NCBI GenBank assembly: GCA_017519885.1
Contig: JAFWRO010000035.1
Coordinates: 124,001 to 188,000, forward strand
Source: Liminaster sp017519885
GTDB taxonomy: Bacteria; Bacteroidota; Bacteroidia; Bacteroidales; UBA3663
Length of the DNA: 64,000 nt
Direction of reading: 5' to 3'
The stretch's first letter is position 1. Each line of letters begins with the position of its first letter. Below the pieces are notes generated by a model that ran no database searches, was not told the DNA's origin, and saw only the letters and a list, made by a program, of their open reading frames with translations. A program made the position numbers and the translations under genes. Below, in pieces: positions 31,843-40,990 of the stretch.

Positions 31843-32439
31843 TTGCTCTCCTCCTTTACCGACATACACACCCACACTCCCGGCCGTCCAGGATCCATCC
31901 TTTCGGTTCCAGCCGAGGGGGTGGGTGTTGTCGCTGATACCAATCGCAACAAGCCGCTCAACGAACGTCAGTACTACAGCATTCAACTTCATCCCTGGCA
32001 TCTCACCGAAAGCAGCATCGATACATTCCTACGTGCTGTGGAACAGTACCGCGACGATCCTTACTTTGTCGCCATCGGCGAATGTGGTCTCGACGGGCTC
32101 TGTTCCACACCCCTCGACCTGCAACTCTCCGTCTTTCGTGCGGCACTCCAATCCGCCCAGTCATTGGGCAAACCCGTCATCATCCACTGTGTCAAACTTT
32201 GGAGCCAGGTCATAGCCGAAGCCAAGCCTTATATGACACATTCAAAGGGGACGAGTGAAAATACCCCTCCCCTAATTATTCACGGTTTCCGCAAAGGGCC
32301 ACAACTCGCCCGTCAACTACTCGATGCCGGATTTTCCATCAGCATCGGCACCCACCATCATCCCGACATCCTCTCAATCATTCCGCCCCACCGCCTTTAT
32401 CATGAGACAGATGAGGAAAATGATTCTAAGGGATTTTAA
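31843..32439 (+). CDS. TatD-like metal-dependent hydrolase with a shortened C-terminus
   Basis: Amidohydrolase-fold nuclease-like protein. No ATG precedes the domain, so TTG at 31843 is proposed (SSFTDIHTHT follows). The metal-binding motifs are present: DIHTHT, QLHPW, GECGLD, IIHCV and HETDE. Family members normally continue about 25-35 residues beyond ETDE; here the protein ends in NDSKGF, and those codons belong to the adjacent repeat element at 32423. The end is therefore probably truncated or rewritten by the element. Activity is uncertain. The stop of the C10 gene lies 61 bases upstream. Confidence 0.7.
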   Translation: MLSSFTDIHTHTPGRPGSILSVPAEGVGVVADTNRNKPLNERQYYSIQLHPWHLTESSIDTFLRAVEQYRDDPYFVAIGECGLDGLCSTPLDLQLSVFRAALQSAQSLGKPVIIHCVKLWSQVIAEAKPYMTHSKGTSENTPPLIIHGFRKGPQLARQLLDAGFSISIGTHHHPDILSIIPPHRLYHETDEENDSKGF

Positions 32440-32575
32440 GGGATTCTAAGGGACGTATGTTTCTTGGGCCCCGAATCTACAGGCGCTTCTCTCGGACGTG
32501 ACCGAACGGAAACAAGGTAACGTCCCTAAATATCCCTTAATATCCCTAATATCCCTAAATATCCCCTATTAACTT
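32423..32575. repeat. Inverted-array repeat element, copy 1
   Basis: The left side has tandem TTCTAAGGGAT / TTTAAGGGAT units ending AGGGACGT (32449-32456). Then come ATGTTT, an 18-base variable part and the 38-base core at 32481-32518. The right side begins ACGTCCCT (32520-32527) and continues with TAAATATCCC / TTAATATCCC units, so the arrays are inverted relative to each other. It lies between the convergent TatD-like and GH43 genes. The core matches copy 2 exactly. The sides could pair in RNA as a long hairpin. Confidence 0.9.
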
Positions 32576-34625
32576 ATAGCGTCACGACAACAGGCTTGAT
32601 GGTACCATCAGCATTGAACTCCATTTTGTCGATGCAAACCTCACGATTGTAGCCGGCAGCCCAGCCTTTCTTGATGGCATCGGGACGTGCAAAGCGATGA
32701 TAGACGATGTACCACTGGTCAGCACCTGGTTCCTGAATCACCGAATGATGTCCTGTGCCGAAAATCTGAAGTTTGGGATTCTGCTTCAGCACCACCTGAC
32801 GCTCTACCTGCGCCGGTTGACCATTGCGAACAAGTTCCGTAGGGGAATCACTGATCAGATAACGCACCTGATAGAGTGCCGAGCGGGTATCATTCTCACT
32901 CCACATGAAGTAATAAAGACCATTGCGGTAGAAGACGTAGGTACCCTCATTGTAATGGAAATCCCTTTTCTTGTCCCTTGGGATGAGATAGCGGGTCGAA
33001 CCAGGCACGATGCTCACCATATCGTCGGCGAGTTCCGAGCAGGCGAGGAACGAATTGCCCCAATAGAGATAATACTTGCCCGACTTCGGGTCCATGAAGA
33101 CATCGGGGTCAATGACCTGACCAGGTTCGGTGCTGTCCTCCCGAGTCAGTAACGGACGACCCAGCGCATCGCGGAACGGCCCGACAGGATCGTCAGCAAC
33201 TGCCACACCAATCTTACCCTCAGCCACGAAGTAATAGTAATACTTGTAGCCTTTCACCTTCGTCTTCGAGCCGTCGGCATAGACAGGCTTCTCGATGATG
33301 CAGGGTGCCCAAGCACACTTGTCCGCCCAAGTCACATCTTTCTGTAGGTCGAGCATCACGCCCTCGTCGTGCCAACGACGCATATCGGGCGAAGAATAGA
33401 CACGGAAGTCATGGTTCTGCCATTCCTCCACGCCATCGGTGGTGGGATAGAGATAATAACGACGCGTCTTTTCGGAATAAAGAATCTCGGGATCAGCAAA
33501 CAACCCGGATATTACAGGATTACTGACATCCGGAGCAAGGTGCATAGCCTCTTCACCATCGCTCCAATTCTGCAGTCGTTCATATTCCTCCTGAGTAAGG
33601 CGCAGGAACGAGCCATGCTGTGGACCATTCACGCCCTCGATATTGTGCGGATCGGAGAAGTTGCGCATATTCTTGTCGGCCTTACAGATGCGATAGTTCT
33701 TGGGATTGCTGCTATACTCGATGTAGCCGATGCGCCACCCTTCCTCGCCTGCAATCTGGAAGGCTGAGACACCCTCGCACTTCTTGTTGCCCTCGAAGTT
33801 GACAAAATCCTTGTCATCGGGCTCAGGCCATGGCCCCAAGAGTGATGGAGAGGCCGAAGTGAAGAGACCTGGCTGGCCACCTTCCTTCTTGATCATAAGA
33901 TGATACTGCTGGTCGGTGTCGAGCCAGTTGATGTCAGCATCAATCGTAGCATAACCCCAGTCGATGAGCACACGTGGTTGTGTAAGGCGGGTAAAGCTTC
34001 GGTCGGCATGCGAATAATACATGCGGTCATAACCCTCCTCGGGACGATTGAGCAGCGAATAGTAGATCATATAGCCGCCCTTCGTGCCTTCAGCCCAACG
34101 ATAGTCACCGTCCCAGATGATCTGCGGAGCCCATACACGGCAGATAGTGCTGAAATCCTTATAGGCAGGATTTGTCGTGTCGTCGCCATCACAGAAGATC
34201 GAAAGACCCTTTCGGAAGTCAAACGATGTCGATTGCCAATGGATGAGGTCGTCACTGGTGAGCAGGTCGATGCCGAAGTTCTCCCACTCGCCACCTTTGT
34301 TCATCCGTTTGGTCATCGAGTTGTTCATATCGGTGGTCACCATCAGGTAGCCCGATCCGTCAATCTTGCGGCAGATATACGCATCACGCGTGCCTCCCTC
34401 GATCTTGGCCATCTCGAAAGCCGAGAAGATGGAGTCACCGCAAAGCAGGTCATGGTAATGCAGTCCGTCGCGCGAAAGGGCGTAGGCGGTCCACTGTCCG
34501 TGGTCTGACATATGGCAATAAAGGTATCCGTAGTCACCCATCTGCAGATTGCCTCGCTGCTTTTGTTCCTGGCTGCATGCTGTGGTCATGAAGCCAAGAA
34601 ATAGAATTGGAAGAAGATGTTTCAT
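32574..34625 (-). CDS. Tandem GH43 glycoside hydrolase, lipoprotein
   Basis: A secreted lipoprotein (signal LFLGFMTTACSQ) of 683 residues from the ATG at 34625. It consists of two five-bladed propeller GH43 domains: the first at about 25-330 (DADINWLDTDQQYHLM, GNKKCEGVSAF), the second at about 360-683 (ISGLFADPEILYSEKTRRYY with the catalytic-base Asp, FHYNEGTYVFYRNGLYY with the acid Glu). GH43 enzymes remove arabinose or xylose from plant glycans; the exact activity cannot be told. The lipid anchor suggests the cell surface. It is monocistronic, with its own promoter; its stop lies at the edge of repeat element copy 1. Confidence 0.85.
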   Translation of the reverse strand: MKHLLPILFLGFMTTACSQEQKQRGNLQMGDYGYLYCHMSDHGQWTAYALSRDGLHYHDLLCGDSIFSAFEMAKIEGGTRDAYICRKIDGSGYLMVTTDMNNSMTKRMNKGGEWENFGIDLLTSDDLIHWQSTSFDFRKGLSIFCDGDDTTNPAYKDFSTICRVWAPQIIWDGDYRWAEGTKGGYMIYYSLLNRPEEGYDRMYYSHADRSFTRLTQPRVLIDWGYATIDADINWLDTDQQYHLMIKKEGGQPGLFTSASPSLLGPWPEPDDKDFVNFEGNKKCEGVSAFQIAGEEGWRIGYIEYSSNPKNYRICKADKNMRNFSDPHNIEGVNGPQHGSFLRLTQEEYERLQNWSDGEEAMHLAPDVSNPVISGLFADPEILYSEKTRRYYLYPTTDGVEEWQNHDFRVYSSPDMRRWHDEGVMLDLQKDVTWADKCAWAPCIIEKPVYADGSKTKVKGYKYYYYFVAEGKIGVAVADDPVGPFRDALGRPLLTREDSTEPGQVIDPDVFMDPKSGKYYLYWGNSFLACSELADDMVSIVPGSTRYLIPRDKKRDFHYNEGTYVFYRNGLYYFMWSENDTRSALYQVRYLISDSPTELVRNGQPAQVERQVVLKQNPKLQIFGTGHHSVIQEPGADQWYIVYHRFARPDAIKKGWAAGYNREVCIDKMEFNADGTIKPVVVTL

Positions 34626-34668
34626 TGTATAAGTGTGTTTTGTGTTCGACAATTTGAAATGTGTGGCG

Positions 34669-34700
34669 CAAAGATAATGAATAATTCGGATTGTTCCAAA
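34669..34700 (-). promoter_or_regulatory. Promoter of the GH43 gene
   Basis: The minus strand has TTTG at 34697-34700, a 20-base spacer and TATCTTTG at 34669-34676, 43 bases before the GH43 start. The divergent potA promoter lies about 100 bases away. Confidence 0.75.
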
Positions 34701-34799
34701 AAATCTTTCGTAAAAAGATTATTTGGCAAATAATATTTGTATTTTTATTCCCTTTGCCACCATAATGCCATGGAAAAATACAGTTTTGTCCACATTTAT

Positions 34800-34830
34800 T
34801 TTGAATAGTCACAGATTTGTGGTATCTTTG
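34800..34830 (+). promoter_or_regulatory. Promoter of potABCD
   Basis: TTTG at 34800-34803, a 19-base spacer and TATCTTTG at 34823-34830 lie 27 bases before the potA ATG. Confidence 0.75.
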
Positions 34831-34857
34831 CACCGTGTTATGTTTTATTATGGGTAA

Positions 34858-36237
34858 ATGAATAACAACGACTACATTATTCAGGTGGAGCACGTCACCA
34901 AGCGTTTCGACGACAATAAGGTGGTGCTCAACGATGTCTGTCTGAACATCAAGCGTGGCGAATTTGTGACCCTCCTAGGTCCATCGGGATGCGGCAAGAC
35001 CACTCTGCTGCGCATCATTGCCGGTTTTACGAAGCCGACCGAAGGCAAGATACTGCTCTCGGGCAAGGACATTTCCGATCTGCCGCCCTATCAGCGTCCC
35101 GTCAACACGGTGTTCCAGCGCTATGCCCTCTTTCCGCATCTTAACGTCTATGACAACGTGGCTTTCGGCCTGAAACTCCAGAAGGTGAGCGAGGACGAAA
35201 TCGACACGCGTGTCATGTCAGCACTTCGTATCGTAGGCATGAACGAATACGAGGAACGCAACGTCAACGAACTCTCGGGAGGTCAGCAGCAGCGCGTGGC
35301 CATTGCTCGTGCCATCGTCAATCGTCCTCAGGTGCTGCTTCTCGACGAGCCGCTCTCGGCCCTCGACCACAAGCTGCGTGTCGATATGCAACTCGAACTG
35401 AAGCAGATGCACCGCGACCTTGGCATTACCTTCATCTTTGTCACCCACGACCAGGAGGAGGCCCTGTCAATGTCCGACACCATCGTCGTGATGAACGACA
35501 GCGTTATCCAGCAGATTGGCACACCCACCGACATCTACAACGAGCCAGCCAACCCCTTCGTGGCCGACTTCATCGGTGAAAGCAACATCCTCAACGGCAC
35601 GATGAAGCGCGACTATTTGGTGAATTTCATGAGTAAGGATTTCGAGTGCATCGACAAGGGCTTCGAACCCAACGCCCCCATCGACGTGGTGATTCGTCCC
35701 GAGGATGTAGTGCTGCATAAGGTGCCGAGCGATGGACAATGGACAGGCCGCGTCTCGTCATGCATCTTCAAGGGTATCCACTACGAAATGCTCGTCCAGA
35801 CACCCGATGGCTACGAGATTCAGGTGCAGAACTACACCGCCTATCCCGTCAATTCGGAGGTCGGCATGAGCGTAGTTCCTGAGAATATTCATGTCATGCC
35901 TCGCAAGAACCTCTTCAACACCATTCCTGCCACGGTTGTCGATTCGACGCACATCAACATACTGGGTGCAACCTTCGAGACCAAGCCATTGACGCTTGCC
36001 AAAGGCACGCAAGTCCAGGCTGCCGTCGATTTCGACAAAGTGGATATGCTCGACGATCCTGCCGACGGCACTGCCGAAGGTCAGATTCGCAACATCCTCT
36101 ACAAAGGCAACCACTACCTCATCGACGTGAAGTGCAAGAACGGTACGACCATCCAGGTCGATACCAACGACGTTTGGGAGGATTGGGACATGGTCGGTAT
36201 CCGCATCAATCCCGAGGACATCCGAATTATCAATTAA
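34858..36237 (+). CDS. potA: Spermidine/putrescine ABC transporter, ATP-binding protein
   Basis: Energises polyamine import with PotB, PotC and PotD. Walker A GPSGCGKT at residues 41-48, Q loop near 89, signature LSGGQQQR near 139, Walker B VLLLDEPLSALD and the switch His in THDQEE. The ABC domain is followed by a TOBE region with VIRPEDV near 278, then a second TOBE-like unit ending IRINPEDIRI. At 459 residues it is clearly longer than the usual ~370 because of this duplication. It is first in the potABCD operon, 43 bases before potB. Confidence 0.93.
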   Translation: MNNNDYIIQVEHVTKRFDDNKVVLNDVCLNIKRGEFVTLLGPSGCGKTTLLRIIAGFTKPTEGKILLSGKDISDLPPYQRPVNTVFQRYALFPHLNVYDNVAFGLKLQKVSEDEIDTRVMSALRIVGMNEYEERNVNELSGGQQQRVAIARAIVNRPQVLLLDEPLSALDHKLRVDMQLELKQMHRDLGITFIFVTHDQEEALSMSDTIVVMNDSVIQQIGTPTDIYNEPANPFVADFIGESNILNGTMKRDYLVNFMSKDFECIDKGFEPNAPIDVVIRPEDVVLHKVPSDGQWTGRVSSCIFKGIHYEMLVQTPDGYEIQVQNYTAYPVNSEVGMSVVPENIHVMPRKNLFNTIPATVVDSTHINILGATFETKPLTLAKGTQVQAAVDFDKVDMLDDPADGTAEGQIRNILYKGNHYLIDVKCKNGTTIQVDTNDVWEDWDMVGIRINPEDIRIIN

Positions 36238-36280
36238 CAATTAATAATTTACAATTAATTTTTCGAAAATACGATAATTC

Positions 36281-37051
36281 GTGAAAAGATATATGATGTC
36301 GAAAATACTTGCAAACCGAGCGAACTGGGCATGGCCCTATGCCATTGTTCTGCTCATCTTCGTGATCATGCCCCTGGTCATGATTGTCTATTACTCTTTC
36401 CAGGATGCCGAAGGTCAGTGGTCATTGCACAACTTCCATAAGTTCTTCCTCTCGACCGATTCGCTCAACACGCTCATTTATTCCATCGGCATAGCAATGA
36501 TCACAACCATCCTATGCATCCTACTCGGTTATCCCGCCGCCTACTTCATGGCAAAAACCGAGTACCGATTGCCCAAGGTGATGGCCTCGCTCTTCATCCT
36601 GCCGATGTGGATCAACGTGCTGCTTCGCACGCTCGCAACTGTAGCGCTCTTCGACTTTGCCCATCTGCCTTTGGGCGAAGGCGCGCTGGTCTTCGGTATG
36701 GTTTATAACTTCCTGCCGTTCATGGTCTATCCCATCTACAATACGATGCTCAAGATGGATGGTTCGCTCATCGAAGCAGCACAGGATCTCGGAGCTTCGC
36801 CACGCAAAGTGTTCACCGAGGTGTTCCTCCCCCTCTCGATGCCAGGCGTCTATAGTGGCATCGTAATGGTGTTTATGCCTACCATTTCGACCTTCGCCTT
36901 GGCCGAACTGCTCACCATGAACAACGTGAAGCTCTTCGGCACCCTCATCCAGGAGAACATCAACGCCGGCCTGCTGGGCTATGGCGCAGCCCTCTCCCTC
37001 ATCGTGCTGATACTGATCGGTCTCACCTCATTCTTCGACAATGAAGAGTAA
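36281..37051 (+). CDS. potB: Spermidine/putrescine ABC transporter permease PotB
   Basis: Inner-membrane permease of about 256 residues with six hydrophobic helices. The ABC-contact EAA motif is EAAQDLGASPRKVFTEVFLP near residue 167. The first codon may be GTG at 36281 (MKRYMM) or ATG at 36293/36296; the short distance makes the choice uncertain. It precedes potC by 11 bases, so both should be translated from one message. Confidence 0.92.
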   Translation: MKRYMMSKILANRANWAWPYAIVLLIFVIMPLVMIVYYSFQDAEGQWSLHNFHKFFLSTDSLNTLIYSIGIAMITTILCILLGYPAAYFMAKTEYRLPKVMASLFILPMWINVLLRTLATVALFDFAHLPLGEGALVFGMVYNFLPFMVYPIYNTMLKMDGSLIEAAQDLGASPRKVFTEVFLPLSMPGVYSGIVMVFMPTISTFALAELLTMNNVKLFGTLIQENINAGLLGYGAALSLIVLILIGLTSFFDNEE

Positions 37052-37062
37052 CGTCCCTTAAA

Positions 37063-37857
37063 ATGAAGAAAGTCTTTGCCAACGCATATATCTGGATCCT
37101 GATGCTGCTGCTCTATGCTCCCATCCTGCTCATCCTTGTCTTCTCTTTCACCGAAGCCAAGGTGCTGGGTACATGGACGGGCTTCTCGACCAACCTCTAC
37201 CGCAACCTGCTGATGGGAGAAGCAGGCGAGGCGCTCAACAACGCCATCTACAACACCGTGCTCATCGCACTTGTTGCCGCAGCCGTCTCGACCATCCTCG
37301 GCACATTTGCCGCCATTGGTATCCACAACATGCGCCATGGTCGCATACGTCAGGCCATCACCTTCACCAACAACATCCCGATGATCAACCCCGACATCAT
37401 CACGGGTATCTCAATCTTCCTGCTCTTCGTCTTCCTCGGCATCGGCCGTGGTCTCTTCTGCGTCATCTGCGCCCACATCGCCTTCTGCACGCCCTACGTG
37501 GTGCTCAACGTCATGCCGCAACTCATGAAGATGAATCCCAACCTCTACGAAGCCGCTCTCGACCTGGGAGCCACACCGATTCAGGCGCTTCGCAAGGTCA
37601 TTATCCCCGAATTGAAGTCAGGTATGATCTCGGGGTTCATCCTCGCCATCACACTGTCGGTCGATGATTTCGCTGTCACCCTATTCACCAAAGGATCAGG
37701 CACCGTCGAGACACTTTCGACCTACATCTATGCCGATGCACGCAAGGGTGGCTTGACGCCCGAACTTCGTCCCCTGTTCTCCATCATTTTCCTCGTCATC
37801 CTCGTGCTCCTTGTCTTCTACAACCTCAAGACAGCCAAGCAAACGAGCAATAACTAA
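37063..37857 (+). CDS. potC: Spermidine/putrescine ABC transporter permease PotC
   Basis: Second permease of the importer, 264 residues with six membrane helices. Its EAA motif reads EAALDLGATPIQALRKVIIP near residue 166, followed by SGFILAITLSVDDFAVTLF, a typical PotC sequence. Starts 11 bases after potB and ends 15 bases before potD. Pairing of PotB and PotC forms the polyamine channel. Confidence 0.93.
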   Translation: MKKVFANAYIWILMLLLYAPILLILVFSFTEAKVLGTWTGFSTNLYRNLLMGEAGEALNNAIYNTVLIALVAAAVSTILGTFAAIGIHNMRHGRIRQAITFTNNIPMINPDIITGISIFLLFVFLGIGRGLFCVICAHIAFCTPYVVLNVMPQLMKMNPNLYEAALDLGATPIQALRKVIIPELKSGMISGFILAITLSVDDFAVTLFTKGSGTVETLSTYIYADARKGGLTPELRPLFSIIFLVILVLLVFYNLKTAKQTSNN

Positions 37858-37872
37858 AATGCAGCCAACGAC

Positions 37873-39309
37873 ATGAAAAAGATATTGTTATTCTTCATCT
37901 CGGCGCTTTTCTTACTGACGAGTGTTCCCCTTTCTACTAAAGCCATCGCACAGGACCGCGCCCACATCCTCAAGGTCTATAACTGGGCCGACTATCTTGA
38001 TCTCTCGCTCATCGAGGAATTTGAGGCATGGTACAAGGAACAGACAGGCGAGGACGTCAAGGTGCGCTATTCTACCTTCGACATCAATGAGAACATGCTC
38101 ACCCAGATCGAGGTGGGACACGAGGATTACGACGTGGTCTGCCCCTCGGAATACATCATCGAACGTATGCTCAAGCGTGGCCTGTTGCAGAAAATCGATA
38201 CCACCGGCTTTGCCCGAACCCACACACCCAATTGGTTAAGAAATGTCGCACCGTTCGTGGCAGAGAAATTCCAGCAGATGGCTCCAAACGACGACGACAA
38301 GTTCGCCCTCGCCAATCCCTCGCTTCGTGTCAGCGACTATGCCGTCGGTTATATGGGCGGAACAACAGGTTTCCTCTACAACACCGATTTCGTCGAACCC
38401 GAGGAGGTGGAAACTTGGGCTGCTCTTTGGAACGAAAAGTTCCAGCAGAAAATCTACGTGAAGGATGCCTTTCGCGATGTCTATTCTGTTTTGATTCAGT
38501 TTGCCAAATACGACGAGATCCTGAGCGGACGAACTACACGCGACTTCGAGGCCTCCAATCTCAGCGATGCCAACATCAAGGCGGTTGAAGATATCCTCAT
38601 CAAGGCTCGTCCGCAGATTGCTGGTTGGGAAGCCGACTTCGGCAAGGAACGCATGACGCAAGGCAAGGCGTGGGTCAACCTCACTTGGAGTGGCGATGCA
38701 GCCTGGGCCATCGACGAGGCTGCCGAAGTGGGCTGTAACCTCGAATACGTAGTGCCACAGGAAGGTACCAACTGCTGGTTCGATGGTTGGGTAATCCCCA
38801 TCTATGCCAAGAATGTGCGCGCTGCCTCCTATTGGATCAACTTCCTCTGCCAGTCGGAAGTCGCCATCCGCAACATGGACGAGACGGGCTACGTCTCCGT
38901 CATCGGCACCCCCGAAGTGCTCGAAGGAATGGCCAGCGAAGAAGACTATCCCGAGACCGTCGATGTCCGCTACTATTTCGGCGACATCGTCATCCCTTCG
39001 GTGGACGAAGAAACGGGCGACACCACATGGATCGACTCGAAGGCTGCCCACCTCAACCACGTGCTCTATCCCAACATCGACGTCATCGAACGCTCCATCC
39101 TGATGCACGACACCGCCGACCGCAACGAGGCCATGCTTGAGATGTGGAGCCATGTAAAGGGCAACAACCTCAACTGGAAGATGCTCACCTTTATCCTCAT
39201 CGTCACCGCACTCATCCTCCTCTTCCTCATCGACAAGAAGACCCGCCAGTGGCGCAAGCATCGTAGGCGCCAAGCGCTCAAGAAACGCCGCGCTCCCGCA
39301 GTGTCATAA
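37873..39309 (+). CDS. potD: Spermidine/putrescine-binding protein PotD with a C-terminal membrane anchor
   Basis: Periplasmic substrate-binding protein of 478 residues. After a cleavable-type signal (LLTSVPLSTKAIAQ) comes the PotD/F fold: HILKVYNWADYLD, YDVVCPSEYIIERM, VGYMGGTTGFLYNT, VNLTWSGDAAWAI and CWFDGWVIPI. Unusually, the C-terminus carries a hydrophobic helix (MLTFILIVTALILLFLI, near residue 442) and a very basic tail. No lipobox Cys is seen, so this helix probably tethers the protein to the inner membrane in place of a lipid anchor. Confidence 0.92.
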   Translation: MKKILLFFISALFLLTSVPLSTKAIAQDRAHILKVYNWADYLDLSLIEEFEAWYKEQTGEDVKVRYSTFDINENMLTQIEVGHEDYDVVCPSEYIIERMLKRGLLQKIDTTGFARTHTPNWLRNVAPFVAEKFQQMAPNDDDKFALANPSLRVSDYAVGYMGGTTGFLYNTDFVEPEEVETWAALWNEKFQQKIYVKDAFRDVYSVLIQFAKYDEILSGRTTRDFEASNLSDANIKAVEDILIKARPQIAGWEADFGKERMTQGKAWVNLTWSGDAAWAIDEAAEVGCNLEYVVPQEGTNCWFDGWVIPIYAKNVRAASYWINFLCQSEVAIRNMDETGYVSVIGTPEVLEGMASEEDYPETVDVRYYFGDIVIPSVDEETGDTTWIDSKAAHLNHVLYPNIDVIERSILMHDTADRNEAMLEMWSHVKGNNLNWKMLTFILIVTALILLFLIDKKTRQWRKHRRRQALKKRRAPAVS

Positions 39310-39402
39310 TCGGCGGCCTATATTGGCCACCCCATCATCGTCCAAGTCTGCAGCTATGCTTGGCTGCAAAACTCCTCAATAACCCCCTCATAACCCCAAT
39401 AT

Positions 39403-39780
39403 ATGTTATCTCGCGCAATTGGTACCATCGTGCTGCTTTGTGTCAGCAATACGTTCATGACCTTTGCCTGGTACGGCAATCTGAAAATGCAGCAAGTTCA
39501 TCCGCAGATCAAGGACTGGCCCCTCATCCTGATCATCCTCATGTCGTGGGGCATCGCCTTCTTCGAGTATTCTTTCATGGTTCCCGCCAACCGCATCGGT
39601 TCGCAGATCAATGGAGGTCCCTTCTCGCTGATGCAACTCAAGGTCATCCAGGAAGGCATCTCGCTCATCATCTTCACCCTCATCGTGGCCCTCGTCTTCA
39701 AGGGTGAGCCCATCCACTGGAATCACATCGCAGCCTTCGCCTGCATCGTCCTCGCCGTGTTTTTCGCATTTTTGAAATAA
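39403..39780 (+). CDS. DUF486 / DMT-type membrane protein
   Basis: A 125-residue protein with four hydrophobic helices, matching the small DUF486 family of the drug/metabolite transporter fold (FAWYGNLKMQ ... FEYSFMVPANRIGSQINGG). Members probably act as dimers like small multidrug transporters, but no substrate is known. It lies 94 bases after potD and 59 bases before proB on the same strand. A 7-bp hairpin (CAGAATA/TATTCTG) is found between it and proB, followed by an A tract rather than a T tract, so it is not a plus-strand terminator. Confidence 0.85.
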   Translation: MLSRAIGTIVLLCVSNTFMTFAWYGNLKMQQVHPQIKDWPLILIILMSWGIAFFEYSFMVPANRIGSQINGGPFSLMQLKVIQEGISLIIFTLIVALVFKGEPIHWNHIAAFACIVLAVFFAFLK

Positions 39781-39839
39781 TAATCAGAGTAATCAGAATA
39801 TTCGAAGTATTCTGAAAAAAACAGAAGACTGCAAGCTTT

Positions 39840-40955
39840 ATGTCATTCTATAGAATCACCGTCAAAGTAGGCTCCAACGTCCTCACCCGTCCCGATGGCA
39901 CGCTCGACGTCACCCGCATGTCGGCCATCGTCGATCAGGTGGCAGCGCTCCATCGCCAAGGCATACAGATCATCCTGGTGTCCTCGGGTGCAGTCGCCAG
40001 CGGACGCAGCGAACTCAAGGGCCGACTCTCCACCGACCGGCTCGATACCGTCGATCAGCGCCAACTCTATTCCGCTGTCGGTCAGGCCAAGCTCATCAAC
40101 AAATACTACGAACTCTTCCGCGATCATGGCATTGCCTGCGGGCAGGTGCTCACCACCAAGGAGTCGTTCGGCTCGCGCGGGCATTACCTCAATCAGAAGA
40201 ACTGTATGGAGGTGATGCTGCAGGAGGGCGTCGTGCCCATCGTCAACGAGAACGACACCATCTCGGTCACCGAACTGATGTTCACCGACAACGACGAACT
40301 CTCAGGCCTCATCGCCACCATGATGTCGGCCGACCTGCTCATCCTGCTCAGCAACATCGACGGCATCTACACAGGCAATCCCTCCGACCCCAACGCGCAG
40401 CTCATCCCCATCATCAGCGACGATGCCGACATCAGCCAATACATTCAGACCAGCAAGTCGAGCTTCGGACGCGGCGGCATGGTCACCAAGCAGCGCATCG
40501 CACGCAAGGTAGCCGCCGAAGGCATCGAAGTCATCATCTCCAACGGCAAGCGCCCGGGCGTGTTGCTCGAACTCGTCCACGTCAATCCTGAAACAGGTTG
40601 CAACGAGATTGATCCCGAGGTGCGCTGCACACGCTTCGTGGCCGACAAGCACGAAGTCTCAAACGTCAAAAAGTGGATTGCCCATTCCGAGGACTTCTCG
40701 AAGGGTGCCATCTACCTCAACGAGGGAGCCGTGCGTGCCCTCCTCGGCGAGAAGGCGGCCTCCATCCTCCCTGTAGGCGTCACCCGTGTTGAAGGCTTGT
40801 TCGAGGCCGACGACATCGTCCGCATCCTCGCCGATACCGACGGCTCCCGTCTCGGAGTCGGCAAGGTAAGCTGCTCCTCCGACCGCGCCCAGAAGCTCCT
40901 CGGCAAGAAAGGCCAGAAGCCACTCGTCCACTACGATTATCTTTGGTTGGAATAG
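39840..40955 (+). CDS. proB: Glutamate 5-kinase
   Basis: First enzyme of proline synthesis: ATP-dependent phosphorylation of glutamate. It has 371 residues. The amino-acid-kinase domain has KVGSNVLTRPDG, VSSGAVASGRSEL near residue 42, NENDTISVTEL near 138 and SNIDGIYTGNPS near 172, with GRGGMVTKQRIARK for nucleotide binding. A C-terminal PUA domain starts near 275 and ends KPLVHYDYLWLE. proA is not in the immediate neighbourhood. It converges with rplI, separated by a terminator. Confidence 0.95.
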   Translation: MSFYRITVKVGSNVLTRPDGTLDVTRMSAIVDQVAALHRQGIQIILVSSGAVASGRSELKGRLSTDRLDTVDQRQLYSAVGQAKLINKYYELFRDHGIACGQVLTTKESFGSRGHYLNQKNCMEVMLQEGVVPIVNENDTISVTELMFTDNDELSGLIATMMSADLLILLSNIDGIYTGNPSDPNAQLIPIISDDADISQYIQTSKSSFGRGGMVTKQRIARKVAAEGIEVIISNGKRPGVLLELVHVNPETGCNEIDPEVRCTRFVADKHEVSNVKKWIAHSEDFSKGAIYLNEGAVRALLGEKAASILPVGVTRVEGLFEADDIVRILADTDGSRLGVGKVSCSSDRAQKLLGKKGQKPLVHYDYLWLE

Positions 40956-40990
40956 TCTGAAATCTCTAGATAATCTAGAAAGTCTATAGC

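Noticed and set aside
32423..32575. Repeat arrays as a CRISPR array
   Set aside because: Units are only 10-11 bases, contiguous without unique spacers, inverted on the right side, and no cas genes are nearby.
39795..39816. Hairpin CAGAATA/TATTCTG between the DUF486 gene and proB as terminator
   Set aside because: It is followed by A residues instead of T on the plus strand, so it does not fit an intrinsic terminator.
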